Shown here: positions 17,643-26,480 of the stretch, piece after piece
Numbering within the stretch: position 1 is the first letter of the stretch
Layout: every line of letters starts with the position of its first letter
Source of the DNA: Allomuricauda sp.
Lineage (GTDB): Bacteria; Bacteroidota; Bacteroidia; Flavobacteriales; Flavobacteriaceae
Assembly: GCF_028280385.1 (NCBI RefSeq)
Contig: NZ_JANQLX010000005.1
Coordinates: forward strand, 1-64,000
Reading direction: 5' to 3'
DNA length: 64,000 nt
The notes under the pieces: generated by a model
The model's database searches: none
What the model saw: the letters and a program-made list of their open reading frames with translations, nothing else
Told to the model about the DNA's origin: nothing
Program-made: the position numbers and the translations under genes

Positions 17643-17674
17643 AAAAAAAACCGCTCGATCGAGCGGTTTTTTTT
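17643..17674. terminator. Bidirectional terminator between DUF4097 and tsf
   Basis: A nearly perfect palindrome, AAAACCGCTC-GATC-GAGCGGTTTT, flanked by A and T tracts can terminate in both directions. It serves the plus-strand ECF module and the minus-strand tsf gene, which end 16 and 13 bases away. Confidence 0.93.
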
Positions 17675-17687
17675 CTTGAAGTTAGGC

Positions 17688-18512
17688 TTAGCCTAAGGCC
17701 ACACGTTGAAAACCTGTTACTTCCAAGGAAGCATCCACAGATTTTACGTATTGGGCAACACTTTGTTTGCTATCCTTGATAAAAGCCTGGTTTACCAAGG
17801 TGTTGTCTTTGAAAAATCTCTTCAATTTTCCTTTTGCAATGTTTTCCAACATAGCTTCTGGTTTACCTTCCTGACGCAATTGATCTTTTGCAATCTCAAT
17901 TTCCTTATCGATTACGGACTGGTCAACACCTTCTTCGTTCAGGGCAACAGGATTCATCGCGGCAGCTTGCATGGCAACATCCTTGGCAGCTTCGGCAGCA
18001 CCGTCAACGGCGGCTGACAAACCAACCAATGTGGCAATTTTGTTACCGGCATGGATATAGCTGCCTACAAAAGGAGCATCTAATTTTTCGAAGCTTCCTA
18101 TTTCTATTTTTTCACCAATTACACCTGTTTGCTCCGTTAATTTTTCTGCAACGGTCATTCCATTGAATGGAGCGGCCAAAAATGCATCTTTGTTGTCAAA
18201 ACCAAGGGCAACATCGGCCAAATCGTTGGCCAGGGTCACAAAGCTTTCGTTTTTGGCAACGAAATCGGTCTCACAGTTCAAGGAGATGATCACCCCTGCC
18301 GAGTTATCATCGTTCACCTTGGCGATAGCGGCACCTTCAGAGGAATCCCTGTCCGCTCTTTTGGCAGCTACTTTTTGTCCTTTTTTTCTAAGGATCTCAA
18401 TTGCTTTTTCAAAATCACCATCTGCTTCAACCAAAGCATTTTTGCAATCCATCATTCCAGCTCCGGTGGTCTTTCTTAGTTTATTTACTTCTGCGGCGGT
18501 AATCTTTGCCAT
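17688..18512 (-). CDS. tsf: Elongation factor Ts
   Basis: The 274-residue guanine-exchange factor for EF-Tu. The N-terminal UBA-like domain contains VNKLRKTTGAGMMDCKNAL (residues 9-27), and the core carries the TDFVAKNESF motif (near 83) that displaces Mg-GDP. Length and sequence are normal for Bacteroidetes. It follows rpsB by 112 bases, the usual gene pair, with two hairpins in the gap. Confidence 0.97.
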   Translation of the reverse strand: MAKITAAEVNKLRKTTGAGMMDCKNALVEADGDFEKAIEILRKKGQKVAAKRADRDSSEGAAIAKVNDDNSAGVIISLNCETDFVAKNESFVTLANDLADVALGFDNKDAFLAAPFNGMTVAEKLTEQTGVIGEKIEIGSFEKLDAPFVGSYIHAGNKIATLVGLSAAVDGAAEAAKDVAMQAAAMNPVALNEEGVDQSVIDKEIEIAKDQLRQEGKPEAMLENIAKGKLKRFFKDNTLVNQAFIKDSKQSVAQYVKSVDASLEVTGFQRVALG

Positions 18513-18532
18513 AATTTGATTTTTTTTAGTCT

Positions 18533-18594
18533 TTTCCGCAAAAGCGGAAATCTTTTTAAAATTTATGTAAAGTAAAACACTGGTAAAGTGTTTT
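18533..18594. other. Two hairpins in the rpsB-tsf spacer
   Basis: TTTCCGC-AAAA-GCGGAAA (18533-18550) and AAAACACT/AGTGTTTT (18574-18594) are both perfect stems in the 112-base gap. On the minus strand neither is followed directly by a T tract, so RNA processing or partial attenuation between rpsB and tsf is more likely than full termination. Confidence 0.55.
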
Positions 18595-18624
18595 GTTTTA
18601 GCGTAACGTTAAATTTTGGACGGC

Positions 18625-19764
18625 TTATTCAACGCCTCCTTTGGCCTTGTCTTGCCATTCTTTTAGTTCATCCCATTTGCCATCAGCTGCCATTTGCGCT
18701 TGCTTTGGCCATGTGGTTGGGTCCAGGTGGGCCATTCTTGAGCTGGCTTCGGTCAAAATCTCCTTGATTTTCTCAGGGTCGGCCTTGGCCAACTTGGCAA
18801 AAGTGTCAATTCCGTTGTTTACCAAAGCTTCGGCGGCTTTTGGGCCAGCACCTTCAATTTTGGTAAGGTCGTCTGCCTTGTCCGCAGCTTTAGGGGCTTT
18901 TGCTTTTGGCTCTTCTTTTACCTCTTCCACTTTTTCTTCCTCAACTTTGGCCGCGGGTGCTTCTTCCTTCACCTCCTCTTTTACAGGAGCTTTTTCTTCC
19001 ACTACAGGGGCTTCGGCTTTTGCTGGAGCAGCTTCTTCCGTGGCAACTTCTGCTTTTTCCTCCTGCTTTTCGCTCTTGCGTTCTGCCAAACCAGCGGCAA
19101 CAGCTGCTGTTACTTCAGACATGATGGCCTCAATTGATTTTCCGGCATCGTCGTTGGCTGGGATTACATAGTCAATAGGTCTTGGGTCAGAATTGGTATC
19201 CACCATGGCGAAGATGGGAATGTTCAATTTCTGGGCTTCTTTAACCGCAATATGCTCCCTCATGGTATCCACAATGAAGATGGCACCCGGCAAACGGGTC
19301 ATATCTGCGATGGAACCCAAGTTTTTCTCCAATTTGGCACGAAGACGATCTACTTGCAGTCTTTCCTTTTTGGATAGGGTATTGAATGTACCGTCTTTTT
19401 TCATACGGTCTATGGATGCCATCTTTTTCACCGCCTTTCGGATAGTGACAAAGTTGGTCAACATTCCACCTGGCCATCTTTCAGTGATGTAGGGCATGTT
19501 GATTTTGGACACTTTGTCCGCAACAATGTCCTTAGCTTGTTTTTTTGTGGCTACAAAAAGAATTTTTCTACCTGAAGCAGCAATTTTCTTGAGGGCTTCG
19601 TTGGCCTCATCAAGTTTCGCTACTGTTTTGTAGAGATTGATTACGTGAATCCCGTTTCGCTCCATATAGATGTAGGGAGACATGTTTGGGTTCCACTTTC
19701 TGGTTAGGTGTCCAAAGTGAACACCTGCTTCCAATAAGTCTTTAACTTCGACGTTACTTGCCAT
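18625..19764 (-). CDS. rpsB: 30S ribosomal protein S2 with C-terminal H3TH-like extension
   Basis: Residues 1 to about 230 are a complete S2 (LLEAGVHFGHLTRKWNP at the start, DTNSDPRPIDYVIPANDDA near 190). The protein then continues to 379 residues, against about 250 in most bacteria. Residues 230-297 are a low-complexity Ala/Glu/Lys/Pro linker, and 298-379 form a helix-hairpin-helix-type domain (LTKIEGAGPKAAEALVNNG, then WPKQAQMAADGKWDELKEW). S2 binds the 30S platform and is needed for S1 attachment and mRNA binding. The tail could bind nucleic acid or another protein. It is cotranscribed with tsf. Confidence 0.95.
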   Translation of the reverse strand: MASNVEVKDLLEAGVHFGHLTRKWNPNMSPYIYMERNGIHVINLYKTVAKLDEANEALKKIAASGRKILFVATKKQAKDIVADKVSKINMPYITERWPGGMLTNFVTIRKAVKKMASIDRMKKDGTFNTLSKKERLQVDRLRAKLEKNLGSIADMTRLPGAIFIVDTMREHIAVKEAQKLNIPIFAMVDTNSDPRPIDYVIPANDDAGKSIEAIMSEVTAAVAAGLAERKSEKQEEKAEVATEEAAPAKAEAPVVEEKAPVKEEVKEEAPAAKVEEEKVEEVKEEPKAKAPKAADKADDLTKIEGAGPKAAEALVNNGIDTFAKLAKADPEKIKEILTEASSRMAHLDPTTWPKQAQMAADGKWDELKEWQDKAKGGVE

Positions 19765-19853
19765 TTTTTGTACTTAGTTTACGTTCCGTTGTAGTAGCAA
19801 TGGATTGGTGGTTGCAATTTTGCGCGCCCAGCCCATTTAGATGCTAAACTAAA

Positions 19854-19884
19854 TTCCAAAAAGTTCGTTTTTTCCTTTTTGGAA
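19854..19884 (-). other. Hairpin in the rpsB 5' leader
   Basis: TTCCAAAAAG (19854-19863) and CTTTTTGGAA (19875-19884) form a 10-bp stem about 90 bases before the rpsB ATG on the minus strand. It may belong to a leader controlling rpsB, but no known leader motif was recognised. Confidence 0.4.
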
Positions 19885-19900
19885 CAACGACAACTTGGTT

Positions 19901-19930
19901 AAAAATATAACCCTGAAATGCATCAGGGTT
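19901..19930 (-). terminator. Terminator after rpsI
   Basis: On the minus strand AACCCTGA-TGCATT-TCAGGGTT is followed by ATATTTTT. The stem is perfect (8 bp). It may terminate or partly attenuate rplM-rpsI transcription ahead of rpsB. Confidence 0.75.
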
Positions 19931-19972
19931 TTCAATGAACTTATATAATTGGGTGCAAATGCACCAAAAATC

Positions 19973-20359
19973 CTAACGCTTGGAGAACTGGAATTTCTTA
20001 CGGGCTTTCTTCTGACCGAATTTCTTCCTTTCCACCATTCTTGGGTCCCTTGTCAACAGCCCTTCTGGCTTAAGAACAGTTCTGTTCTCTTCATTAATCT
20101 CGCACAATGCTCTTGACAAAGCCAAACGAACTGCTTCTGCCTGTCCTGTGATTCCTCCGCCGTAAACGTTTACTTTAACGTCATAGGTGTCTTCAGTCTC
20201 GGTCAAGGCAAAAGGTTGCTTTACTTTATATTGCAAGGGTGCAGTGGTAAAGTAGTCCTTTAAGTCTCTCTTGTTGATGGTGATGTTTCCTTTTCCTTCG
20301 GAAACGTATACTCTTGCTACTGCAGTTTTTCTTCTACCAATCTTATGAACCACTTCCAT
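19973..20359 (-). CDS. rpsI: 30S ribosomal protein S9
   Basis: The 128-residue protein is a full-length S9. It starts with GRRKTAVARVY (residues 8-18) and ends with the basic tail KFGQKKARKKFQFSKR, whose last residues reach the P-site tRNA anticodon stem. Its ATG overlaps the rplM stop (TAATG), so the two are translationally coupled, as in most bacteria. Confidence 0.97.
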   Translation of the reverse strand: MEVVHKIGRRKTAVARVYVSEGKGNITINKRDLKDYFTTAPLQYKVKQPFALTETEDTYDVKVNVYGGGITGQAEAVRLALSRALCEINEENRTVLKPEGLLTRDPRMVERKKFGQKKARKKFQFSKR

Positions 20360-20814
20360 TATTTGTAGTCGTTTAAGTTTATTGCTTTTGGTTTTTGAGC
20401 CTCATGGTTGTGCTCTGGACCAACATATACTTTCAGGTTTCTGAACAAATCGGCACCCAACCTGTTTTTTGGAAGCATTCCCTTCACAGATTTTTCAATG
20501 AGTCTTTCAGGGTGTTTTTCCAACAATTCTTTGGCCGTAGTGGAACGTTGACCTCCTGGATATCCGGTATACCTTTGGTACTCCTTGTCGCTCCATTTGT
20601 TTCCGCTCAAATTGATTTTTTCCGCATTGATCACAACAATGTTATCACCACAGTCCACATGGGGGGTAAAGTTGGGCTTGTGTTTTCCGCGTAGCAACTT
20701 GGCTACTTTGGATGCCAATCTACCTAATGTTTCTCCCTCAGCATCAACCAATAACCATTGTTTGTCAACGGTGGATTTATTGGCAGAAATAGTCTTATAG
20801 CTTAATGTGTCCAC
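20359..20814 (-). CDS. rplM: 50S ribosomal protein L13
   Basis: The 151-residue protein is a full-length L13 with [16 protein letters not shown] (residues 20-35), [17 protein letters not shown] and the C-terminal segment [14 protein letters not shown]13 is an early assembly protein of the 50S subunit. The start appears to be GTG at 20814; no ATG is available upstream in frame before a stop. A strong promoter is at 20861-20891 and rpsI follows with a one-base overlap. Confidence 0.97.
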   Translation of the reverse strand: MDTLSYKTISANKSTVDKQWLLVDAEGETLGRLASKVAKLLRGKHKPNFTPHVDCGDNIVVINAEKINLSGNKWSDKEYQRYTGYPGGQRSTTAKELLEKHPERLIEKSVKGMLPKNRLGADLFRNLKVYVGPEHNHEAQKPKAINLNDYK

Positions 20815-20860
20815 TTCTAGAATATTATTGATTTAAAAACCTATCCCGAATAACGGGCTG

Positions 20861-20891
20861 CAAATGTACAATTATTAGATTGAATTACAAA
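20861..20891 (-). promoter_or_regulatory. rplM-rpsI promoter
   Basis: On the minus strand TTTG (20891-20888) and TACATTTG (20868-20861) are separated by 19 bases, an exact match to the Bacteroidetes housekeeping promoter. Transcription should begin about 40 bases before the rplM start. Confidence 0.72.
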
Positions 20892-21060
20892 TGGTTGATT
20901 GGGAATATTTTTGACTTTTTCATTTGACACTCCAACAACCAAAAATTGCTGGGCAAAATTAGGGTATAATTCTGTTAAAAATCCAATAATTCGGAACAAC
21001 ACTGTAACTGTTGGAAAAAACCAAGGTCTTTAAGACAGCCATCAATCAAAAACAATCAAC

Positions 21061-23712
21061 GTGTCAAGACTGATCATCCTATTGCCCTTGCTTTTCTGTG
21101 GATGGATTTCGAAAGCCCAGGATACCACCGCCGTAGTTCCGAAAAAGATTTATGTCACACAGGCCATTACAGGAGAAACACCACCTGTCATTGATGGTTT
21201 GCTTAATGATCCCGTGTGGAATATAGTGCAGTGGTCAGGTGATTATGTGGAACTTCAACCCGATGAAAACACCCCGCCCAGTTTTCAGACCAAGTTCAAA
21301 ATTGTATATGATAGCAAGAACTTATATATAGGAGTACGATGTTACGATTCGGAACCGGACAAAATTGTAAAGCGCATGTCGCGTAGGGATGGTTTTGAAG
21401 GGGACTTTATCGAATTCAATATAGACAGTTATCACGATAAGCGCACGGCCTTTTCCTTTACAACCAGTGTCTCCGGCGTAAAAGGTGATGAATTTGTATC
21501 CAATAATGGCACCAATTGGGATGAGAGCTGGAATCCCATTTGGTATACCAAAACCAATATCGATGAAGAGGGCTGGACCGCCGAGTTCAGGATACCTCTG
21601 AGTCAACTTAAATTTGGTTCCGCCCAGAATCAAGTATGGGGGCTGCAATCCACCCGAAGGATTTTCCGGGCCGAGGAACGTTCGGTGTGGCAACGCAAAC
21701 CCATAGATCAACCGGGATGGGTAAGTGAATTTGGAGAGCTACATGGCTTAAAAAATATAGAACCCCAAAAACAGCTGGAAATACAACCTTATACCGTGAC
21801 CAGCGGGGAAACTTATGAAGCTGAGGATGGCAATCCGTTTCGGGATGGAAACGAAAGTGAGTTGACCTTTGGATTGGACGCCAAAATTGGGGTGACCAAC
21901 GATCTTACCATGGACCTCACGGTAAATCCAGATTTCGGACAGGTGGAGGCAGACCCTTCCGCCATTGCCCTTGACGGCTTCCAAATATTTTTTAGGGAGC
22001 AAAGGCCATTTTTTGTGGAGAACAAGAACATCTTCGATTTTAGATTATCAGAATCCGAGGCAGGAAATACCTTTGGGTTTGATAATTTGTTCTATTCCAG
22101 AAGAATAGGCCGCAGTCCTCAAGGTTCCGTGGATACGGCTGATGATGAATATGTGGACCAACCGGACAATACCCCCATTATAGGAGCTGCCAAATTTAGT
22201 GGTAAAACCAAGGATGGCTGGGCCATTGGTGCCCTGGAAAGCGTTACCGCAAGAAGATATGCGGTTATTCGAAATGGAAATGGTGAAGAACGGCGCGAGA
22301 TCGTGGAGCCACTGACCAACTATTTTGTGGGTCGCCTACAAAAGGATTTTAATGACCGAAACTCATATATCGGGGGCATTTTTACCTCGACCCACAGGGA
22401 TAACCTTACCCAGGCCTTGGATTTCTTGCATAAATCAGCATTTACCGGAGGATTGGACTTTAAGCATCAGTGGGCGAACCGGGATTGGTACGTGGAAGGC
22501 AATTTTATTTTCAGTCACGTTAAGGGCAGTGCGGAAGCCATACAAAATACCCAGGAATCCATTACCCACCTGTTCCAAAGAGTGGGGGCTTCCCATGTTC
22601 AAATTGATCCCGATAGAACCTCGCTGATGGGTACCGGCGGAAATGTACAAATTGGCAAGGTGGGCAATGGACATTGGAAGTTTGAATCTGGGGGAACCTG
22701 GCGCTCTCCAGAATTGGAAGTCAACGATTTGGGTTTTCAGCGCCAGGCGGATGATATTAGACACTACACTTGGATAGGATATCAAACCTTAAAGCCGGAC
22801 AATACCTTTAGGAGAGTAGGGATCAACTACAACCATTGGACCGCATGGGACTTTGGTGGAAATCACAATTACCTTCAGTTCAATACCAATAGCTGGCAAA
22901 ACTGGAAGAACAATTGGTTCACTAATGCAGGATTCAACTATGCCCCGATAGAGTATGATAACTTTGCTTTACGTGGCGGGCCCAGATTGCGATCTTCACC
23001 GTGGATGGGTTTTTGGAACAGTATAAATACCGACAATCGTAAAAAATTGCGATTTAGCCTGTTCCACAATGGCAGAAAGGCGGTGGACAACTCTTTTCGG
23101 TCTTATTCCATAGAAGGTGGATTTACCTATCAGCCCGTAAATGCGATCAGGATTTCCGCTTTTCCTTCTTTGGGCATCAATAATAACCAACTCCAATACA
23201 TTGACAATTTTGATGATGTCAATGGTTCGGTGCGTTACCTCAATGGGGAGATCCATCAACGTACATTGAGCATGTCCGTTAGGTTAAACTACAATATCAA
23301 CCCTAACCTGACCATTCAATATTGGGGCCAGCCATTTATTTCAAGGGGTAGGTATTCCAACTTCAAGCATGTATCCGATGCCACGGCCCAACATTTTGAT
23401 GATAGGATTACCCTATATGGTGCCGACCAGTTGACCTACATGGACGAGACCTATTCCGTGGATGAAGATTTGGATGGCAATGTGGATTTTACCTTTGATG
23501 ACCCGGATTTTTCATTTGTTCAGTTCCGTTCCAATCTGGTGGTCCGATGGGAGTATATACCAGGGTCTGAGATATTTTTGGTTTGGTCCCAGGATGTTTC
23601 CCGGTCAGGGGACCCCAATGAAGGTTTATTGTCCAGTTTGGGTGACAATATTTTTGGGGAAAAGCCCCAAAACATTTTCCTGCTAAAGGCCACGTATAGG
23701 TTTGTTCTCTAA
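21061..23712 (+). CDS. DUF5916 outer-membrane protein with CBM9-like domain
   Basis: The 883-residue protein starts with a signal peptide ending near KAQ (residue 20). Residues about 35-230 form a CBM9-like carbohydrate-binding domain (PVIDGLLNDPVWN, then FKIVYDSKNLYIGVRCYD), and the remainder is the DUF5916 region with the conserved block NPDFGQVEADPS and many amphipathic strands, ending in a short aromatic strand (LLKATYRFVL). This suggests an outer-membrane barrel with a periplasmic or surface sugar-binding domain. The start is GTG at 21061, fixed by the signal peptide. Its function in the family is unknown; envelope or glycan handling is a guess. Confidence 0.88.
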   Translation: MSRLIILLPLLFCGWISKAQDTTAVVPKKIYVTQAITGETPPVIDGLLNDPVWNIVQWSGDYVELQPDENTPPSFQTKFKIVYDSKNLYIGVRCYDSEPDKIVKRMSRRDGFEGDFIEFNIDSYHDKRTAFSFTTSVSGVKGDEFVSNNGTNWDESWNPIWYTKTNIDEEGWTAEFRIPLSQLKFGSAQNQVWGLQSTRRIFRAEERSVWQRKPIDQPGWVSEFGELHGLKNIEPQKQLEIQPYTVTSGETYEAEDGNPFRDGNESELTFGLDAKIGVTNDLTMDLTVNPDFGQVEADPSAIALDGFQIFFREQRPFFVENKNIFDFRLSESEAGNTFGFDNLFYSRRIGRSPQGSVDTADDEYVDQPDNTPIIGAAKFSGKTKDGWAIGALESVTARRYAVIRNGNGEERREIVEPLTNYFVGRLQKDFNDRNSYIGGIFTSTHRDNLTQALDFLHKSAFTGGLDFKHQWANRDWYVEGNFIFSHVKGSAEAIQNTQESITHLFQRVGASHVQIDPDRTSLMGTGGNVQIGKVGNGHWKFESGGTWRSPELEVNDLGFQRQADDIRHYTWIGYQTLKPDNTFRRVGINYNHWTAWDFGGNHNYLQFNTNSWQNWKNNWFTNAGFNYAPIEYDNFALRGGPRLRSSPWMGFWNSINTDNRKKLRFSLFHNGRKAVDNSFRSYSIEGGFTYQPVNAIRISAFPSLGINNNQLQYIDNFDDVNGSVRYLNGEIHQRTLSMSVRLNYNINPNLTIQYWGQPFISRGRYSNFKHVSDATAQHFDDRITLYGADQLTYMDETYSVDEDLDGNVDFTFDDPDFSFVQFRSNLVVRWEYIPGSEIFLVWSQDVSRSGDPNEGLLSSLGDNIFGEKPQNIFLLKATYRFVL

Positions 23713-23787
23713 CCTAATATCCTAATTTCTGTACTATTTAGGTGGATTTTGCGTTATCTGCAATGTAAACCCCACAAACTAAATACA

Positions 23788-24399
23788 ATGAAACGAACCT
23801 ATCTTTTACTTTTCCTGGCCTCGGTTTTTCTGTTTTCATGTGAAGTGGAAAGTGTAAATGGCCCTGATCCGGACCCAAATATGGAACAAGGGTCGGAGGA
23901 TGAAGCGGATAACGACAATGATGATGCTGATGCTGATGACGATACCAATGGGGAGGATGTGGAAAACATGGTTTCCAATGATGGCTTGGTCGGTACTTGG
24001 ATTTTATCCGATTTACGGTTTGATGAAACCTTGAACAATGATCAGTTGGACTTTGCTAAAGAAATTTTGGAGTATCTAATTGAAAACGAATGCGATTTGA
24101 TCACCATGACCTTCAACGATGATGGATCTACGGTTTCCCAAAGCAAGGTGGATCATTTGTCCATTAACGCTGGTGCAACCGGACTGGAAATTCCCTGCCC
24201 TTCAGAAGTTGATGAGGAAGCGGCCACTTGGTCCTTGGAAGATGACCAACTTACTTTGGTGGATGAAGCCATGGAAGAAGCAACCATTACCGTGGTTATG
24301 GAAGATGAAAACACCCTTCTGATTAACGGTTCGGATGTGGACGAGAACAATTATGATGGAGCTGTAGCTGTCTTCGTCAAACAGGTAGAGGAAGAATAA
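23788..24399 (+). CDS. Acidic lipoprotein with lipocalin-like domain
   Basis: This 203-residue lipoprotein has a lipobox ending FLFSC (Cys about residue 18). A very acidic linker of Asp, Asn and Glu at about residues 27-62 follows, then a domain starting GLVGTWILSDLRF, with strands MTFNDDG, ATWSLEDDQLTL and TITVVMEDENTLLI. The GTW start and eight-strand pattern fit the lipocalin-like families common in Bacteroidetes lipoproteins. The ATG at 23788 gives the lipoprotein signal; an upstream in-frame start would add a non-signal N-terminus. Ligand and partner are unknown. A terminator follows. Confidence 0.82.
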   Translation: MKRTYLLLFLASVFLFSCEVESVNGPDPDPNMEQGSEDEADNDNDDADADDDTNGEDVENMVSNDGLVGTWILSDLRFDETLNNDQLDFAKEILEYLIENECDLITMTFNDDGSTVSQSKVDHLSINAGATGLEIPCPSEVDEEAATWSLEDDQLTLVDEAMEEATITVVMEDENTLLINGSDVDENNYDGAVAVFVKQVEEE

Positions 24400-24424
24400 G
24401 ACCTTAAATCAATAAGCAAATACA

Positions 24425-24459
24425 GGCCCCTTGCCCTAGGCATGGGGCTTTATTTTTTG
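24425..24459 (+). terminator. Terminator after the lipoprotein gene
   Basis: GCCCC-TT-GCC-CTA-GGC-AT-GGGGC followed by TTTATTTTTT forms an interrupted hairpin. It overlaps the last codons of the convergent aminotransferase gene (stop at 24436), so the two transcripts end head to head. Confidence 0.8.
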
Positions 24460-25542
24460 TAGGGCCTTCAGTAAGGCCTGATTGGCTTCTTCGTTACCTA
24501 CGGTAATCCGTACTTTTCCCGGAGCTCCAAATTGGGAAACAGGTCGAACCATAACCCCCTCTTCCATTAAAAAGTCAGTGAATTCAAACTCTGGCAAAGG
24601 AGGGTCTATGAGAAAAAAGTTGGCCTGGCTGGGCCAATAAGTAATACCCAATTGTTCAAAGGCATCAGCCAGAAAAGCTCTTCCCTTTAACACAGTTTGC
24701 ACGGTTTTTTGGACAAAGCCCTTATCGTTCAATGCGCCAATACCAGCTTCAATGGAAGTAATGGGCAGTAAGAAAGGTTTGTGTATCTGCCGGATGTATT
24801 GGGCAATTTGGCTTGTTGTATAACAATACCCAATGCGTTGCCCTGCCAAACCGTAGGTTTTTGAAAAACTATTGAGGCCAATAATGTTGTGTCCTTCCAA
24901 GACATAGGGTAGGGCACTGGTATAATCGGGGGCATCGGCAAAATGACGGTAAACTTCATCAAAAACCACAATAACATCCTTTGGGATTCGCATTAGAAAA
25001 TCCTCAAGCACCTGTTTTGGTATATAGGTGCCCGTAGGGTTGTTGGGGCTGGTCAAAAAGATGATTTTCGTCTTTGGGGTCAAGGCGTTCAGAATACCCT
25101 CCACATCCAGTTGGTAATCCGGTTTTAGTAGGGGTACATCTACCTGTTTTGCACCATACCATCTGGAGAAAACGGAATAGGGTAAAAAACAGGGATTGGA
25201 ATAAATGACCTCATCCTCCTCGTTGATAAAGGCCCTTAAGATCATATCGATTACTTCAGAACCGCTGTTTCCACAAATAAATTGGTCTTCATGGAGCCCA
25301 TTGTCAAAATCCTTGACCAATGCTAGCCGAAGGCGGATATCGGTTTGATCCGGATAAATATGGACGTTTTGTGCTGCCCTGATCAGTGCGTTGGTAGCAG
25401 CGGGTGATTGCCCTATGGGATTTTCATTGGATGAGAGTTTATATATCTTTTTCCCTGGATTGACCGGAATGCCCTTGCCTCCTTCATAGGCTTTTTTGGG
25501 TTGCAAATAGGGTTTGAATATGGTCTCAATGCCTTTGCTCAT
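24436..25542 (-). CDS. PLP-dependent aminotransferase, HisC-like (class I/II)
   Basis: The 368-residue protein is a fold-type I aminotransferase most like histidinol-phosphate aminotransferases. It has LSSNENPIGQSP near residue 36, the TSPNNPTGTY block, and the PLP lysine in NSFSKTYGLAGQRIGY. It is the last gene of the homogentisate operon and overlaps the preceding gene by 4 bases (ATGA). Because that operon starts from 4-hydroxyphenylpyruvate, use as a tyrosine or other aromatic aminotransferase is a reasonable inference; a role in histidine synthesis is less likely because no other his gene is near. Substrate is not proven. Confidence 0.85.
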   Translation of the reverse strand: MSKGIETIFKPYLQPKKAYEGGKGIPVNPGKKIYKLSSNENPIGQSPAATNALIRAAQNVHIYPDQTDIRLRLALVKDFDNGLHEDQFICGNSGSEVIDMILRAFINEEDEVIYSNPCFLPYSVFSRWYGAKQVDVPLLKPDYQLDVEGILNALTPKTKIIFLTSPNNPTGTYIPKQVLEDFLMRIPKDVIVVFDEVYRHFADAPDYTSALPYVLEGHNIIGLNSFSKTYGLAGQRIGYCYTTSQIAQYIRQIHKPFLLPITSIEAGIGALNDKGFVQKTVQTVLKGRAFLADAFEQLGITYWPSQANFFLIDPPLPEFEFTDFLMEEGVMVRPVSQFGAPGKVRITVGNEEANQALLKALQKIKPHA

Positions 25543-26450
25543 GCTTGTATATTTTCTGCATACAACAGAATGGCCAATGCTTTTTCGGTTTCGTCGGATT
25601 CCAAAACTCGTTGTGCCAACCAGTGGAGTTCTGCTTTTAATTTTTTGGGATTTCCGTTTATTTTTTTCTGAAGCATACGGATCTCGTCATCTTGGCCTAT
25701 AGAATCAATTTCTTCTGTGGTGGACAAACGTTCCATATTACCCAGTCTACCCAGGTTATTGCCGGTTAATACCGAGCTATTTCGAATGCCTTCAGGAAGT
25801 CCGTCCACCCCAATTCCCTTGGTTCTAATGGGCTTTGGAATCTCAAAAAGGGAATCCCGGCTGGCACGGGTATACCAGCTGCCGCCCATACGGCCTACCA
25901 AATCCAGCTTTGTAGGGTCCAACTTTCCATCCCTGTCCAAGAATCTTTCATTTATATGGATCAGTTCAACCCGTGCAAGAATCAAGTTGCCGGCCCCTGG
26001 AGTATCTCCCAGTTCAATTACCTGATCTATGCTGCATTCGAAGGAAACAGGAGATTCCGCAACTCGGGGCGGGCGTATCCTTTCGCTGGGAACTTCCGTC
26101 AAGCCGGACTTTATAAACTCATTAACCCCTTTGTCATAGGCAGTGCTTGACAAAGACATTTGTTCTACCATGGGAAAGTCCACAATGTTGACCACGGCTT
26201 GGGGTACCTCCTTTACATTTTGTAGGGAATGTTTGGGAATGTTGTTCCGACCCCGCGCCGGTGAAAAAATCATGATCGGGGGATTGGAACTAAAGACATT
26301 GAAAAAACTGAAAGGACTAAGGTTTACGTTGCCTTTGCTGTCAATGGTACTAATAAAGCCTATGGGCCGTGGTGCCACTGCGGAGAGCAAATAGGAATGT
26401 AGCTCTGGTTGTGAAATAGAGCTTGGGTCAATCGTTTTTATGCTGGACAT
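25539..26450 (-). CDS. Flavin reductase-like FMN-binding protein
   Basis: The 303-residue protein has a flavin-reductase-like split-barrel domain in its N-terminal two thirds (VAPRPIGFISTID near residues 25-37, NLSPFSFFNVFSSNPP, PQAVVNIVD). The C-terminal part, about 90 residues, is helical and ends with a region rich in charged residues (QKKINGNPKKLKAEL). Related proteins in flavobacteria lie in the homogentisate operon, as here, but their reaction is not known. It may supply reduced flavin or act on an aromatic intermediate. It overlaps the aminotransferase gene and is 30 bases after fahA. Confidence 0.82.
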   Translation of the reverse strand: MSSIKTIDPSSISQPELHSYLLSAVAPRPIGFISTIDSKGNVNLSPFSFFNVFSSNPPIMIFSPARGRNNIPKHSLQNVKEVPQAVVNIVDFPMVEQMSLSSTAYDKGVNEFIKSGLTEVPSERIRPPRVAESPVSFECSIDQVIELGDTPGAGNLILARVELIHINERFLDRDGKLDPTKLDLVGRMGGSWYTRASRDSLFEIPKPIRTKGIGVDGLPEGIRNSSVLTGNNLGRLGNMERLSTTEEIDSIGQDDEIRMLQKKINGNPKKLKAELHWLAQRVLESDETEKALAILLYAENIQA

Positions 26451-26480
26451 GAAATGGATTTAAGTGCCACTAAGATAAAT

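Noticed and set aside
18641..19171. Plus-strand Ser/Ala/Phe-rich frame over rpsB
   Set aside because: It mirrors the acidic S2 linker and has no start context or homologous pattern.
24436..25542. Assignment as hisC of histidine synthesis
   Set aside because: No other histidine gene is near and the gene is embedded in the tyrosine-degradation operon; left as HisC-like.
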